From assembly GCA_016785015.1 (NCBI GenBank), contig JADHTJ010000002.1, positions 1 to 64,000 on the forward strand: DNA of 64,000 nt. Direction: 5' to 3'. This document shows, one piece after another, positions 7,345-16,267 of the stretch. This DNA is from Anaerolineales bacterium. GTDB lineage: Bacteria; Chloroflexota; Anaerolineae; Anaerolineales; UBA11858. The notes under the pieces are model-generated. The model was not told where the DNA came from. It made no database searches and saw only the letters and a list, made by a program, of their open reading frames with translations. How positions within the stretch are numbered: position 1 is the first letter of the stretch; every line of letters begins with the position of its first letter. A program made the position numbers and the translations under genes.

Positions 7345-9870
7345 ATGTTGAAGGTAATTGGTCGGGTTCTACTAAGTATTCTTATCATCCTAATCTTACT
7401 CATCGCCATCGTCGCTATCGCCGGGCCACCATGGGTGCGGCGCACGGCCCAAAAATCCTTCCCCGAAATTGATGGTGAGCTTCAGGTAAATGGTTTAGAC
7501 GGCCCCGTAGATGTCTATCGCGACTCGTTTGGCATCCCACACATCTACGCCGCCAGCCAACACGACCTGTTCTTCGCTCAGGGCTACGTCCACGCCCAGG
7601 ACCGCTTCTGGCAGATGGATTTCTGGCGCCATCAGGGGGCGGGACGGCTCTCTGAGATGTTGGGTGAAGCCACTTTGGACACCGATAAATTCCTGCGCAC
7701 CTTAGGCTGGGAGCGCGTTGCCCGTGAAGAATTAGAATTATTGGATGCTCCATCACGCGTCATCCTGGAGTCTTATGCCGAGGGAGTCAATGCTTACCTG
7801 GCCGATCATACAGGTACAGCTCTGGCCCTGGAATACGCCTTCCTGCCCATCGTCAACAGCGATTACGAACCCCCCCCTTGGACGACACTCAACTCCCTGA
7901 CCTGGGCCAAAGCCATGGCCTGGGATCTGCGCCGCAACCTGGACACCGAAATTGACCGTGCCATGCTGCTCAAAGATCTGTCACCAGAGCAGCTTGCGGA
8001 CCTATTCCCGCCTTATCCCGCTGACCATCCCGAAATTGTCAGTGGTCAGTGGTCAGTGGAGAGTGGTCAGCAGCCAACGGCCAACAGGTTGCTCTACCCA
8101 CTACCCACTATCCACTATTCACTCTTTACCGCTCTCCGCGATCAACTCGCTAAAATTGACTTCTTCACTGGCGGATTCGAAGGCATCGGCTCCAACAGTT
8201 GGGCCATTTCCGGCGAACTGACCGACACCGGCACGCCTCTGCTGGCCAACGATCCCCACTTGGGGGCGCAAATGCCTTCCATATGGTACGAGGTCGGTTT
8301 GCACTGTGAACCCAAAACCGACGATTGCAGCTTGGATGTGACCGGCTTTTCCTTCGCCGGGGTGCCGGGCGTGGTCATCGGTCACAACAACCGCATTGCC
8401 TGGGGTTTCACCAACGTCGGCCCCGATGTGATGGACCTCTATATTGAAAAAATCAACCCCGAAAATCCGAACCAGTACGAATTCCAGGGTGAGTGGGTCG
8501 ATATGCAAATCGTCACCGAAGAGATCCAAGTTGCCGGTGGTGAGACCTTTGAACACACCGTGCGACTGACCCAACACGGCCCGGTGATCACCGAAGATTA
8601 TGGCCTGGAAACTTTTGGCGAAGATGTGGGTGCAACCGTAGCCGTGCCTGAGAACTATGCTCTGGCCGTGCGTTGGACAGCTTTAGAACCCTCGTGTGTG
8701 TTCTGCTCGATCTGGAAATTTAACTTAGCCCAGAGCTGGGATGATTTCCGCAGCGCCGCACAGGAATTTGTGGTGCCCGCTCAGAACCTGCTTTACGCCG
8801 ATGTGGAAGGCAATATCGGCTACCAGATGCCCGGCAATATCCCCATCCGAAGCGAGAGTCACGATGGTATGCTGCCAGTGCCCGGCTGGACGGGCGAGTA
8901 CGAATGGGGCGGCTTTATTCCCTTCGATGAATTGCCCTTCGCCTTCAACCCGCCAGAGGGCTATATTGCCACGGCCAACAACGCCGTCGTTGGAACCGAT
9001 TACCCCTATCTAATCACCTATCAGTGGTCTTATGGTTATCGCGCACAGCGCATCGTCGATATGCTTGGGGACGCGACGGGCCCTATCGATATCCCCTATA
9101 TTCAGCAGATGCAGGGCGATAATATGGATTTGATGGTGGAAGTGTTGTTACCTGTGTTGTTCGACATCCCTTTGGATGATCCTGATCTTGAAGGGGCCCG
9201 CGGACTCCTTTCGGGTTGGAACGGCCAATTGAATATGGATTCTGCCCCCGGGGCTTTGTACATGACCTTTTGGCGCAACCTTTTAGAGGTTACATTCACT
9301 GATGATCTCCCTGAATTTTATGGCGTCGGCGTGGAGTCGGGTGCCAAAGAGATTATGCGCAACTTGATGACCAAACCCGAAAGTTCCTGGTGGGATGATC
9401 AAAATACTCCCGAGGTTGAAACCCGTGATGATATTTTCCACTTGGCTTTCGAAGCTGCCTACAAGGAGATGATCGACCTGCAAGGCAAGAATCCCGAGGA
9501 TTGGTCTTGGAGTGATCTGCACACGCTGACATTCTACAACCAGGTTATGAGCAGCTTCCCCTTCATTGATAAGGCCTTCAACCGCGGCCCGTATCCTACG
9601 GCGGGCGGCAGCGCCATCGTCAACGCCACAGGCTGGAGCGCAGAGTTGCCCTATGAAGTCGATTGGCTGCCCTCCATGCGCATGATCGTTGACTTAGGCG
9701 ACCTGACCAATTCGCTGACCGTGAATACGACTGGGCAATCGGGGCATCCATATAACCCCCACTATGTCGATCAACCTGATCTGTGGCGTAACATCCAATA
9801 TCACCCTATGCTTTGGGCACGAGCCGAGATCGAGGCTGATGCCGAAGGGCATCTCAGGTTGGTACCATGA
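7345..9870 (+). CDS. Penicillin acylase family (S45 Ntn-hydrolase) protein
   Basis: The 841-residue precursor starts with a membrane/signal segment (VLLSILIILILLIAIVAIAG). It has the family entry motif (VYRDSFGIPHIYA, AQGYVHAQDRFWQMDFWR) and the autocatalytic site G-S283-N-S-W-A-I-S-G, where Ser283 becomes the N-terminal nucleophile of the beta chain. LLANDPHL and the C-terminal NTTGQSGHP..PHY..Q motif are also present. Such enzymes cut amides such as acyl-homoserine lactones or beta-lactam side chains; the substrate here is unknown. About 31 codons at residues 232-262 are a dispersed repeat read in frame, placed in the alpha/beta spacer just before Ser283. AGGAGG precedes the start. Confidence 0.92.
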   Translation: MLKVIGRVLLSILIILILLIAIVAIAGPPWVRRTAQKSFPEIDGELQVNGLDGPVDVYRDSFGIPHIYAASQHDLFFAQGYVHAQDRFWQMDFWRHQGAGRLSEMLGEATLDTDKFLRTLGWERVAREELELLDAPSRVILESYAEGVNAYLADHTGTALALEYAFLPIVNSDYEPPPWTTLNSLTWAKAMAWDLRRNLDTEIDRAMLLKDLSPEQLADLFPPYPADHPEIVSGQWSVESGQQPTANRLLYPLPTIHYSLFTALRDQLAKIDFFTGGFEGIGSNSWAISGELTDTGTPLLANDPHLGAQMPSIWYEVGLHCEPKTDDCSLDVTGFSFAGVPGVVIGHNNRIAWGFTNVGPDVMDLYIEKINPENPNQYEFQGEWVDMQIVTEEIQVAGGETFEHTVRLTQHGPVITEDYGLETFGEDVGATVAVPENYALAVRWTALEPSCVFCSIWKFNLAQSWDDFRSAAQEFVVPAQNLLYADVEGNIGYQMPGNIPIRSESHDGMLPVPGWTGEYEWGGFIPFDELPFAFNPPEGYIATANNAVVGTDYPYLITYQWSYGYRAQRIVDMLGDATGPIDIPYIQQMQGDNMDLMVEVLLPVLFDIPLDDPDLEGARGLLSGWNGQLNMDSAPGALYMTFWRNLLEVTFTDDLPEFYGVGVESGAKEIMRNLMTKPESSWWDDQNTPEVETRDDIFHLAFEAAYKEMIDLQGKNPEDWSWSDLHTLTFYNQVMSSFPFIDKAFNRGPYPTAGGSAIVNATGWSAELPYEVDWLPSMRMIVDLGDLTNSLTVNTTGQSGHPYNPHYVDQPDLWRNIQYHPMLWARAEIEADAEGHLRLVP
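8038..8129 (+). repeat. In-frame quasi-palindrome inside the penicillin acylase gene
   Basis: GTCAGTGGTCAGTGGTCAGTG is followed, after 40 bases, by an answering arm of ACCCACTACCCACTATCCAC. It is read in frame as SGQWSVESGQQ ... YPLPTIHYSLFT. The words match those at 3881-3913. It lies in the spacer before the processing Ser, where extra residues would be cut out of the mature enzyme. Confidence 0.8.
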
Positions 9871-9950
9871 ATGTCTAATAAATCGGAAATGGGTTAATTT
9901 TCGCCCCCACCCCTGACCCCTCCCCCGACAATCGGGTGAGGGGAAATGGC

Positions 9951-9999
9951 AAAAAACAGGTGAGCGCGGCGCTTTGCGCCTGCGCTCACCTGTTTTTTT
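9951..9999. terminator. Rho-independent terminator, bidirectional
   Basis: AAAAAACAGGTGAGCGC pairs with GCGCTCACCTGTTTTTTT across a short loop that is itself GC-rich. It lies between the penicillin acylase gene and the convergent dedA gene. The A-run on one side and the T-run on the other let it work in both directions. It is preceded by a C-rich/G-rich tract (about 9903-9943) like those at 5191 and 18130. Confidence 0.85.
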
Positions 10000-10085
10000 A
10001 CAAAGATTCCCCCATCCTTGGGGAATGGGGAAAGAATTGAAACCTTACATCCGAATATTAAATTCTGAGAGTACCAAATTTCTTT

Positions 10086-10754
10086 TTAGGCTTCCCCTTC
10101 TGTTTCTGCCCTCTCCGCTTTGATTTCTTTTCGTGCTTTGAAGAATTCCATCACCGGGGGAATGAACGAAATAGCGATAATGGCGAAGATCACCAATTCG
10201 AAGTTGTCTTTGACGAAGGGCAGGTTACCGAAGTAGTAGCCTAGAAACGTGAAGCTGGTTACCCAAACGATGCCGCCGATTACATTGTACGAGATAAATT
10301 TTCCATAGCTCATCGTGCCAACGCCAGCCACAAAGGGGGCAAAGGTGCGGATGATGGGCACAAAGCGCGCCAGGATGATGGTTTTGCCGCCGTGCTTCTC
10401 GTAGAACTGTTGTGTCTTTTGGAGATATTCTTGTTTGAGCCAGCGGATGTTGCCGCTGAAGGCGCGGTCTCCGATATAGCTGCCAATCCAGTAGTTGACC
10501 GTGTCGCCGATGATCGCTGCAATAATCAGTAGCCCAATGATCCACCAGTGGTTCAGAGCGCCCAAGGCTGCGAAGCTGCCCGCGGCAAAGAGCAAAGAAT
10601 CCCCCGGCAAGAAGGGGGTCACCACAAAGCCGGTTTCCATGAAAACGATCAGGAACAGAATCGCATAAGTCCAGGTGCCGTATTGCGATATGATCGCGCT
10701 CAGATGTTCATCCAGGTGCAGGATGAAATCGATGAGAAAGGTAATGATTTCCAT
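10086..10754 (-). CDS. DedA family membrane protein
   Basis: The 222-residue protein reads [50 protein letters not shown] at its start, which closely follows the E. coli DedA/YqjA pattern. It has the ET-G and FLPGDSLL signatures and a later R..P..R..AP..AG motif ([18 protein letters not shown]). The family comprises polytopic inner-membrane proteins tied to lipid carrier flipping and proton-motive-force tolerance. The start at 10754 is chosen because family members begin at this Met; an in-frame Met 13 codons upstream falls in a hairpin. Confidence 0.9.
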   Translation of the reverse strand: MEIITFLIDFILHLDEHLSAIISQYGTWTYAILFLIVFMETGFVVTPFLPGDSLLFAAGSFAALGALNHWWIIGLLIIAAIIGDTVNYWIGSYIGDRAFSGNIRWLKQEYLQKTQQFYEKHGGKTIILARFVPIIRTFAPFVAGVGTMSYGKFISYNVIGGIVWVTSFTFLGYYFGNLPFVKDNFELVIFAIIAISFIPPVMEFFKARKEIKAERAETEGEA

Positions 10755-10775
10755 AGTTTTTCCAAATTCACTTAA

Positions 10776-10806
10776 GAAGCTAAACTTCTTCAAGAAGTTT
10801 AGCTTC
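10776..10806. repeat. Perfect 15-bp inverted repeat upstream of dedA
   Basis: GAAGCTAAACTTCTT and AAGAAGTTTAGCTTC are exact complements around a single base. It would form a stem in the dedA leader. There is no T-run, so a terminator is less likely than a dispersed repeat. Confidence 0.75.
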
Positions 10807-10842
10807 TGTTAATTTATTCGCGATTAAAGCGAACGGAATTAT

Positions 10843-10878
10843 ACAGGTTGAACGTCTAACGCGCAACGTTCAACCTGT
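10843..10878. repeat. Perfect 13-bp inverted repeat
   Basis: ACAGGTTGAACGT and ACGTTCAACCTGT are separated by 10 bases. The GTTGAACGTT words recur inside the SEDS-PBP gene near 47290-47345. It sits between dedA and the end of the DsbA-cyclophilin gene. Confidence 0.75.
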
Positions 10879-10897
10879 GATTTGTGATTGTGAAACT

Positions 10898-12208
10898 CTA
10901 TTGTTCTGTGATAGTGATCGTTATGATCTGATCCCCTTCAGGTAAGTCACCGCCCTGAGACGGATCTCGCGGGGTCAACTCTTGAACTACCTGCATACCT
11001 TCGAGCACTTCACCGAAGATAGTATAGCCACCATCAAGGTGCGCGGCCGGGCCATAGGTGATGAAGAATTGACTGCCGTTGGTGTCGGGCCCTGAGTTTG
11101 CCATAGCAACCAGACCTGCACGGTCGAAGGAGAGTGCTTCCGAGTTTTCGTTCTTGAAGGCATACCCTGGACCAGCCAAACCTGTGCCAGTGGGATCACC
11201 ACTTTGAGCCATGAAGCCGGGCAGCACGCGGTGGAAGGGTACACCATCGAACCAGCCTTCTTGGGCTAGGAAGACAAAACTGTTGACGGTCAGAGGAGCG
11301 ACGTCGGGATAAAGCTCGATGACGATATCGCCCTTTTCAGTTTGGATGGTGGCTGTGTAATCCTTGAGCGGATCAATCACCACCGGCGGACATTCGGTAT
11401 ATTGTTGGTCCGTAAATTTGGTCAGATCGAGGATCGCAGCGACATTAGCAGAGTCGAGCGGCCCGTTATAAGGATTGTTGTTGACCACAAAGAAAGGCGT
11501 ACCGGGTAGGCCGATCTCTTGACCCTTTGCCCAGGCGATTTCTGCCTTGGTAATGATTGCCTCACTGTTCAAGTCGGACTCGAATTGAGCTTCATCCAGC
11601 GCTAAGCCAGCCGCATTGTCGATCAGCCAACTCTCGAAATCTGCCACAGAGAGACTGCTCCATTCGGATGCATTATCGTAGAGCAAGTAGTGCATCTCCC
11701 AAAATTTATCTTGCAGCCCGGCGGCTTCGGATGCCTGGGCAGCCAAGAGTGCTTTATCATGGATCGATACTAAGGGGAAATGACGGTAGACAACGCGCAC
11801 ATCTTCGGGAAAATCAACTTTGAGTTGCGCCAACACGGGCGCAATCTGAGCGCAGTACGGTCATTGATAGTCGCCGTACTCGACGATGGTCAGCGCGGCG
11901 TCATCTGGACCTGAGACCCAATCATCATCAGTGACAGCAAAGAGCTCGGCGTATTGAGACTCTGGTGACATCGGTGAGCTGACCAGCGTACACTCACTGA
12001 CCAGTTCCACCGGTTCGGGTTCTTCGATTACTACTTCTTCAGTAACCTGAACGGGAGTTTCGGTGGGTGGCAGTTGGGTATGAGTCGCTTCGGGGGCAGC
12101 GACCGCTTCTTGCGCAGCATCCTCTATGACCTGAGTCGGGATCTCACCGCCGCAGGCGGCCAACAGGAAGACCAGTATAAATAAAAGGGGTAAATAACGT
12201 TTTTGCAT
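10898..12208 (-). CDS. Lipoprotein DsbA-like thioredoxin/cyclophilin fusion, probable selenoprotein
   Basis: Two in-frame ORFs (12208-11861 and 11860-10898) join through a single UGA. Read through, the junction is EYGDYQ-U116-PYC119, exactly where DsbA-like (Thioredoxin_4) proteins have C-P-Y-C, so the UGA replaces the nucleophilic Cys. Domains in order: lipoprotein signal (LFILVFLLAAC, lipobox LAAC), a Thr/Pro/Glu-rich linker, DsbA-like thioredoxin to about residue 270, then a cyclophilin PPIase (IQTEKGDIVIELYPDVAPLTVNSF ... PFHRVLPGFMAQSGDP ... NGSQFFITYG). It would fold secreted proteins by disulfide and prolyl chemistry at the outer face of the membrane. A hairpin follows the UGA at SECIS spacing. 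AGGAGA precedes the ATG. The alternative is a point-mutated pseudogene (TGC or TGT to TGA). Confidence 0.75.
11825..11863 (-). promoter_or_regulatory. Candidate bacterial SECIS element after the UGA codon
   Basis: On the minus strand the UGA (11863-11861) is followed by 16 bases, then a 7-bp stem TTGCGCC/GGCGCAA closing a six-base loop CGTGTT. The loop begins 24 bases after UGA, inside the 16-37 base window known for bacterial SECIS elements, and has a G among its first two bases as that motif requires. It could be chance, since GC-rich stems are not rare. Confidence 0.55.
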
Positions 12209-12233
12209 AGATTTCTCCTAAGGGTTATGAATT

Positions 12234-13544
12234 CTAATTTACAACTGTTAGTAATTGTTCAAAGGACCACATCCATGAAATGCGATTGACAAATTCAGCT
12301 AGCGAAGAGCTTTGCGCGCGCAGGGTGCGCACGGCTTTGCCGACGGGATCTTCCGCGGCCCCCGCCGCGCCGCCGGGCAGATCAGCATAAGCGCCGTGGA
12401 AGGCGAAATAAGCCTGGTTTAGTTTGCGAATGCGGTAGCCGTTTTCAACGAAGATCTGGCGTCGGGCTTCCATATAAGCTTCGGCCTCTTCGATCTTTCC
12501 TTCGGCTAGCATCCCATCGGCTTTCAGGCGAGTTTCATGCATTGCTGCTCTGAAGTCGAAGGGCTTGTCCTGAGCGTAGTCGAAGGATTCATCTTCAACA
12601 GGATCGGAAAGCTGGGGTCCAGCATCTTCACTTGACTCTGTCACAGGTTCGGGCGGCGGTGGAGCAAACTCGGGATAATATTGCTCGATGAGTGCGGCAC
12701 CGACTTCATTTCCGGCGATGCTGGCCGTGGTTTCATTGATAATGCGCAGCTCGAAACTTTCTCCATAGCTGACTCCCAAGGGGCGCAGATTTAGATAATT
12801 ATGGATCCATTCATGGGCCACGACTTCTGCCAGCCAGTTGATATTTGTGGTTTGGATGACCATGGTTGGGTACATGCCGATCCCGCCGACGTTGACAACC
12901 AGCGAAGAAACATTCAATGCCTGGTCGATTTGTTCTTCTAGGGCGGCGCGTTGATCGGTGGTGAATTCATGTTGGAGTGAAATATGAGCATCCCTTTGGA
13001 TCACATCACGTGGGGAAATGATCAGCGCCAAAGGTAGGGGAGTGACATGGTAGAGTGCCGGGGGTATGGATTGCCCTCCAAGGGTCAGATCCAACTTATC
13101 GATGACAGAAGTCAGTTGGTTTTGGAAGATAGCTTCAGCCAAGGGGGCCAGATGCTGACGCCGTTCGTAGAGCTGGTCGAGTTCTGTACGTAGGGGTTTT
13201 GATGCTGTTTCTGGATCAGTGATTTCAGGGTTGGAATAGTACTCATCCAGGAGGCTCTCATATTGCAGAATCTGATCGACGAGGTCAAGATAATCCAACA
13301 CCATCTGGCTTTGGTATTCAGCCGGTAGATAATCAGCCGTTCCCAAACCGATCTGTCTAACCTTTCTCATCATGGCATCTAGTGACCATGAGGCATAGTC
13401 GAATTCGATGTGGCGCGTGAAGGCACGTACCTGCTCTTCTTGGTCTCCCAGTTCCAACACACTGCCCCGTAAGAAGAGAAGTGCAACGAAGACCACAACT
13501 GTAATGCGAAGAATATGTCTTATTACTGACCATGCACCTGACAT
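12234..13544 (-). CDS. Putative membrane-anchored zinc metallopeptidase (HEXXH), unknown family
   Basis: The 436-residue protein has one N-terminal membrane helix (ILRITVVVFVALLFL), a helical region, and then H244-E-W-I-H248, a zinc-binding HEXXH motif in EVVAHEWIHNYLNLRPLG. About 30 residues on comes NETTASIAGNEVG, whose Glu residues could give the third ligand of a gluzincin. I do not recognise the family. A segment near residue 320 (ESFDYAQDKPFDF) is a dispersed repeat read in frame, within an acidic Pro-rich linker. It lies 26 bases upstream of the DsbA-cyclophilin gene on the same strand and may be co-transcribed with it. TACAAT lies 9 bases before the ATG. Confidence 0.6.
   Translation of the reverse strand: MSGAWSVIRHILRITVVVFVALLFLRGSVLELGDQEEQVRAFTRHIEFDYASWSLDAMMRKVRQIGLGTADYLPAEYQSQMVLDYLDLVDQILQYESLLDEYYSNPEITDPETASKPLRTELDQLYERRQHLAPLAEAIFQNQLTSVIDKLDLTLGGQSIPPALYHVTPLPLALIISPRDVIQRDAHISLQHEFTTDQRAALEEQIDQALNVSSLVVNVGGIGMYPTMVIQTTNINWLAEVVAHEWIHNYLNLRPLGVSYGESFELRIINETTASIAGNEVGAALIEQYYPEFAPPPPEPVTESSEDAGPQLSDPVEDESFDYAQDKPFDFRAAMHETRLKADGMLAEGKIEEAEAYMEARRQIFVENGYRIRKLNQAYFAFHGAYADLPGGAAGAAEDPVGKAVRTLRAQSSSLAEFVNRISWMWSFEQLLTVVN
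12552..12590 (-). repeat. In-frame CCTGAGCGTAGTCGAAGG repeat inside the metallopeptidase gene
   Basis: GTCGAAGGGCTTGTCC / TGAGCGTAGTCGAAGG is a copy of the CTGAGC...GTCGAAGG word family also seen near 15630, 27720 and 47320. It is read here as FDYAQDKPFDF and lies in a low-complexity linker. Confidence 0.7.
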
Positions 13545-13657
13545 AACGGGGGGATTGTATCACGCTGAGCTTAGAGGTAGATGAAATAATCTAGACCTAC
13601 TTGACATATCATTAACTTAATGCTATTATTAACTTCGTAATACTAGTAACCAGACAT

Positions 13658-14299
13658 ATGTTTGAGCAGAATGCTCTAATTTTGAGGTTGTATGTGAATC
13701 GTAAACAGATAATTGCTATTTTCGCCCCTCTGCTCTTAACAGGAATAATGTACCCGGTTTTTCAATACTTAGCGGGAGTATTTGGCGAGCGATTGGGATG
13801 GTATTTTGGCCTTGTGATTTATTGGCTGGTTTGGGGAGCAGCTTTCTCAGCCTGGATGATAGGCAAAAAGAATATTTGGAGAATCATCCGACCTCAGAGG
13901 TTGACCTTCGGTGTGGCTGTGTTGGTACTGTTTCCAGTGTTGATGTCTGCGCTTTATCGTCTCGCCCCAGGGATGGAATACGAGAAACCCAGTTTTTGGG
14001 TATTACTAATGCTGATTTCAACGACGATAGGGAATGGTTTCTTTGAAGAAGTACTGTGGCGGGGTGTGTATATGACCCTATTCCCCGAAAACAACTTCTT
14101 GCGCATTGTATGGCCGAGTATCTGGTTTGCAATCTGGCATTATGCTCCGGGATCTGTTTCTACAGATGGCAATGTATGGGGGCTGATCATCGGTGCTGCT
14201 TTTTTCGGGTTTTATCTAAGTTTTTTAGCCAAGAAAACTGGCACCATCTGGTGGTCAATCTTGGCTCATTTTCTAGGAGGGATTGTGATGATCTTTTAG
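13658..14299 (+). CDS. CPBP family intramembrane glutamic protease
   Basis: The 213-residue polytopic protein has the CPBP/Abi signatures: E130-E131-VLWRG in a membrane helix, FAIWHYAPG with the second-motif His, and a C-terminal ILAHFLGGI with a third His/Asn-type site. The family includes CAAX-processing-like proteases. The ATG at 13658 lacks a Shine-Dalgarno sequence; GTG 13694, preceded by GAGG, is an equally possible start. The PadR/HAAS pair follows 40 bases downstream, and the three may be one unit. Confidence 0.8.
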   Translation: MFEQNALILRLYVNRKQIIAIFAPLLLTGIMYPVFQYLAGVFGERLGWYFGLVIYWLVWGAAFSAWMIGKKNIWRIIRPQRLTFGVAVLVLFPVLMSALYRLAPGMEYEKPSFWVLLMLISTTIGNGFFEEVLWRGVYMTLFPENNFLRIVWPSIWFAIWHYAPGSVSTDGNVWGLIIGAAFFGFYLSFLAKKTGTIWWSILAHFLGGIVMIF

Positions 14300-14341
14300 T
14301 GTTTTCATGCGGAATCTAATCGTTTAGAAAGGAGTATTTTG

Positions 14342-14710
14342 GTGGAAGATCAAATTATCAATAAAAAATTTCAAAAAGAACTACTTTCGGGGATCACATC
14401 TTTGGTATTGTTGGGCATCATGGATGGGAGCGAAGAACCCATGTATGGGTATCAGATTACCAAGTTGCTGGAGCCGAATAGTGATGCAGAGCCAATTGTC
14501 AAACAGGGAGCACTCTATCCGGTTCTGCGATCGTTAGAGAAGAACGGACTGCTTTCCAGCAATGTAGAGCCGTCTGTTTCAGGTCCGCCGCGACGCTATT
14601 ATGTAATCACCGAGACAGGTCGGCAAACCTTAGATGAATGGAAGGGTATTTGGCAAGAGATTAAATCGTTCACTGAAACGATTCTTGGAGGAGAACAACA
14701 TGACAAATAA
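14342..14710 (+). CDS. PadR family transcriptional regulator
   Basis: The protein of about 122 residues has the PadR winged helix: ILLGIMDG...YGYQITKLLE, QGALYPVLRSLEKNGLLSS and PPRRYYVITETGRQTLDEW. AAAGGAG lies 7 bases upstream of GTG 14342, which is preferred to TTG 14339. The end overlaps the next gene by 11 bases. PadR regulators are usually paired with a HAAS-domain membrane protein, as here. Confidence 0.9.
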   Translation: MEDQIINKKFQKELLSGITSLVLLGIMDGSEEPMYGYQITKLLEPNSDAEPIVKQGALYPVLRSLEKNGLLSSNVEPSVSGPPRRYYVITETGRQTLDEWKGIWQEIKSFTETILGGEQHDK

Positions 14711-15584
14711 AATGATCGACCAATATTTATCACAACTACGAGCGGAACTTTCTAGCAGCGACAAAGCCATTATTCAGGATGCGCTCGCTGATGCCGAAGA
14801 ACACCTTCGAACAGCGCTAGAAAGCGAAAGTCAAGACCCTGCAGATGAGGAAGCCATTCAGAACATTATTGAGTCTTATGGTACCCCAGAAGAGATCGCT
14901 GATGCTTACAAGGCTGTGGAGATATATGCCCGACCGACACTAGCGACTTCGATGGTACATCAAAATGGCAATGTGATGGCTCGCTTCTTTGGTGTCTACG
15001 CAGACCCTCGCGCCTGGGGAGCGCTGTTGTATATGCTAATCTCATTATTAACAGGAGTCATCTATTTTACTTGGGCAGTTACTGGCATATCATTGGCGAT
15101 ACCATTTGCTTTGTTCATCTTTGGGCTACCCTTTGTGGTGCTATTTGATTTATCGATCAAGGGCATTGGGCTGCTGGAAGGCCGCATCGTGGAGGCCTTA
15201 CTTGGAGTCCGTATGCCCCGTCGTTCAGTCTTTTGGAAAAAGGATTTGTCCTGGATGCAGCGATTGAAATTGCAATTACTAGATAAATATACCTGGTTGG
15301 GGTTGTTATACATGCTCCTGCAATTAGTTTTCGGGGTGCTTTACTTTACAGTGTTTGTTACTCTGATTGCAATCTCACTCGCATTTATGGCCATACCCAT
15401 TGTTCAGCTTGTTTTCGAATATCCTACAATCCAAATTGCGAGCGGGCAATATTTTGTACCATATACGCTCCTGCCTGTAGCGGTGCTCCTAGGCTTCATG
15501 CTGCTCACTTCTAGTTTACATTTGGCTAGACAACTTGGAAAACTGCATGGTCGCTACGCAAAATTCATGCTGGTTGGAGAGTAA
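14700..15584 (+). CDS. HAAS-domain membrane sensor protein, PadR partner
   Basis: The 294-residue protein opens with a HAAS helical domain (residues 1-75: MIDQYLSQLRAELSS ... IIESYGTPEEIADAYK). Then come two groups of paired membrane helices around an amphipathic loop (LEGRIVEALLGVRMPRR), resembling the putative bacterial sensor domain. GGAGGAG precedes the ATG, and the start overlaps the PadR gene. Such pairs are thought to link membrane or envelope state to PadR control; the signal is unknown. Confidence 0.85.
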   Translation: MTNKMIDQYLSQLRAELSSSDKAIIQDALADAEEHLRTALESESQDPADEEAIQNIIESYGTPEEIADAYKAVEIYARPTLATSMVHQNGNVMARFFGVYADPRAWGALLYMLISLLTGVIYFTWAVTGISLAIPFALFIFGLPFVVLFDLSIKGIGLLEGRIVEALLGVRMPRRSVFWKKDLSWMQRLKLQLLDKYTWLGLLYMLLQLVFGVLYFTVFVTLIAISLAFMAIPIVQLVFEYPTIQIASGQYFVPYTLLPVAVLLGFMLLTSSLHLARQLGKLHGRYAKFMLVGE

Positions 15585-16129
15585 GTGCAGTAGAAACAAA
15601 ATATTTGCAAAAAACTGCCATCCCTTCGACTTCAGAGCAGAAGTTTCCTGAGCGGAATTTGTGTCGTTGAAGGACGCTTCTGCTCTTCCGCTCAGGGAAT
15701 TGACTACATTAACTTTTCCGTCCCGAATAAGATTTCATCGCTTTCTTGGTCAAAGCAAAACAAAGCACGTATGCCGCGGCTGAGTCCAGCTAGCGCGTCG
15801 AGCCTGTGCTGCCGGGGTCAGTACAATTTGATTTTCGTCAGGGCGCACTGCTCTACAGAGATATTTATTTCGGCATGGTATATTTTGTTGGCCAAGAGAC
15901 GGTTAATTTTTGCCGAGTATCCCTTCCGAGGTCCAATGACTTATGAAGAAAAGGGATTCAATAATAACAATCGGGTATTGGGAGATATTGAGCGTTTTTC
16001 AGGTACAGAGTCGAATTCAAATCAGGGACTCTCGGTCTACCAACCCCATTACAGCGGTCGAATTTTAGGCGGAGGATGCAACATTTCGTTGACAAATCTT
16101 GGCGTGCATAGTAATATTTCCCCCGCTCA
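15585..16129. repeat. Gene-free stretch with one quasi-palindrome (15621-15700)
   Basis: AGAGCAGAAG...TCCTGAGCGGAA is answered by CTTCTGCTCTTCCGCTCAGGGA; both arms carry the CTGAGCGG/GTCGAAGG words found elsewhere. The rest, up to the tRNA, shows no coding signal I trust; an open frame at 15771-16139 has no family features and runs into the tRNA. Confidence 0.65.
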
Positions 16130-16201
16130 GGCGAGGTAGCTCAGTGGAAGAGCAGGGGACTCATAAGCCCTTGGCCGTGGGTTCAACCCCCACCCTCGCC
16201 A
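16130..16201 (+). tRNA. tRNA-Met (anticodon CAU)
   Basis: The 72-base cloverleaf folds as acceptor GGCGAGG/CCTCGCC, D-stem GCTC/GAGC, anticodon loop CTCATAA with CAU at the centre, and T-arm GTGGG-TTCAACC-CCCAC. The discriminator is A and CCA is not encoded. An A-G mismatch closes the anticodon stem. It resembles elongator tRNA-Met (GGACTCATAA loop), not the initiator; tRNA-Ile2 with lysidine has the same anticodon and cannot be excluded. Confidence 0.93.
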
Positions 16202-16236
16202 CAGAAAAACTCTTATTTCGTTCGAAAAGAGTTGCC

Positions 16237-16267
16237 AAAAGGCGCACTTGGAAAGGTGCGTCTTTTA
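16237..16267 (+). terminator. Rho-independent terminator after the tRNA
   Basis: GGCGCAC pairs with GTGCGTC across an 8-base loop and is followed by TTTTATT. Confidence 0.75.

Noticed and set aside
15771..16139. Open frame of 122 codons before the tRNA
   Set aside because: No family features, no Shine-Dalgarno sequence, and it runs into the tRNA gene.
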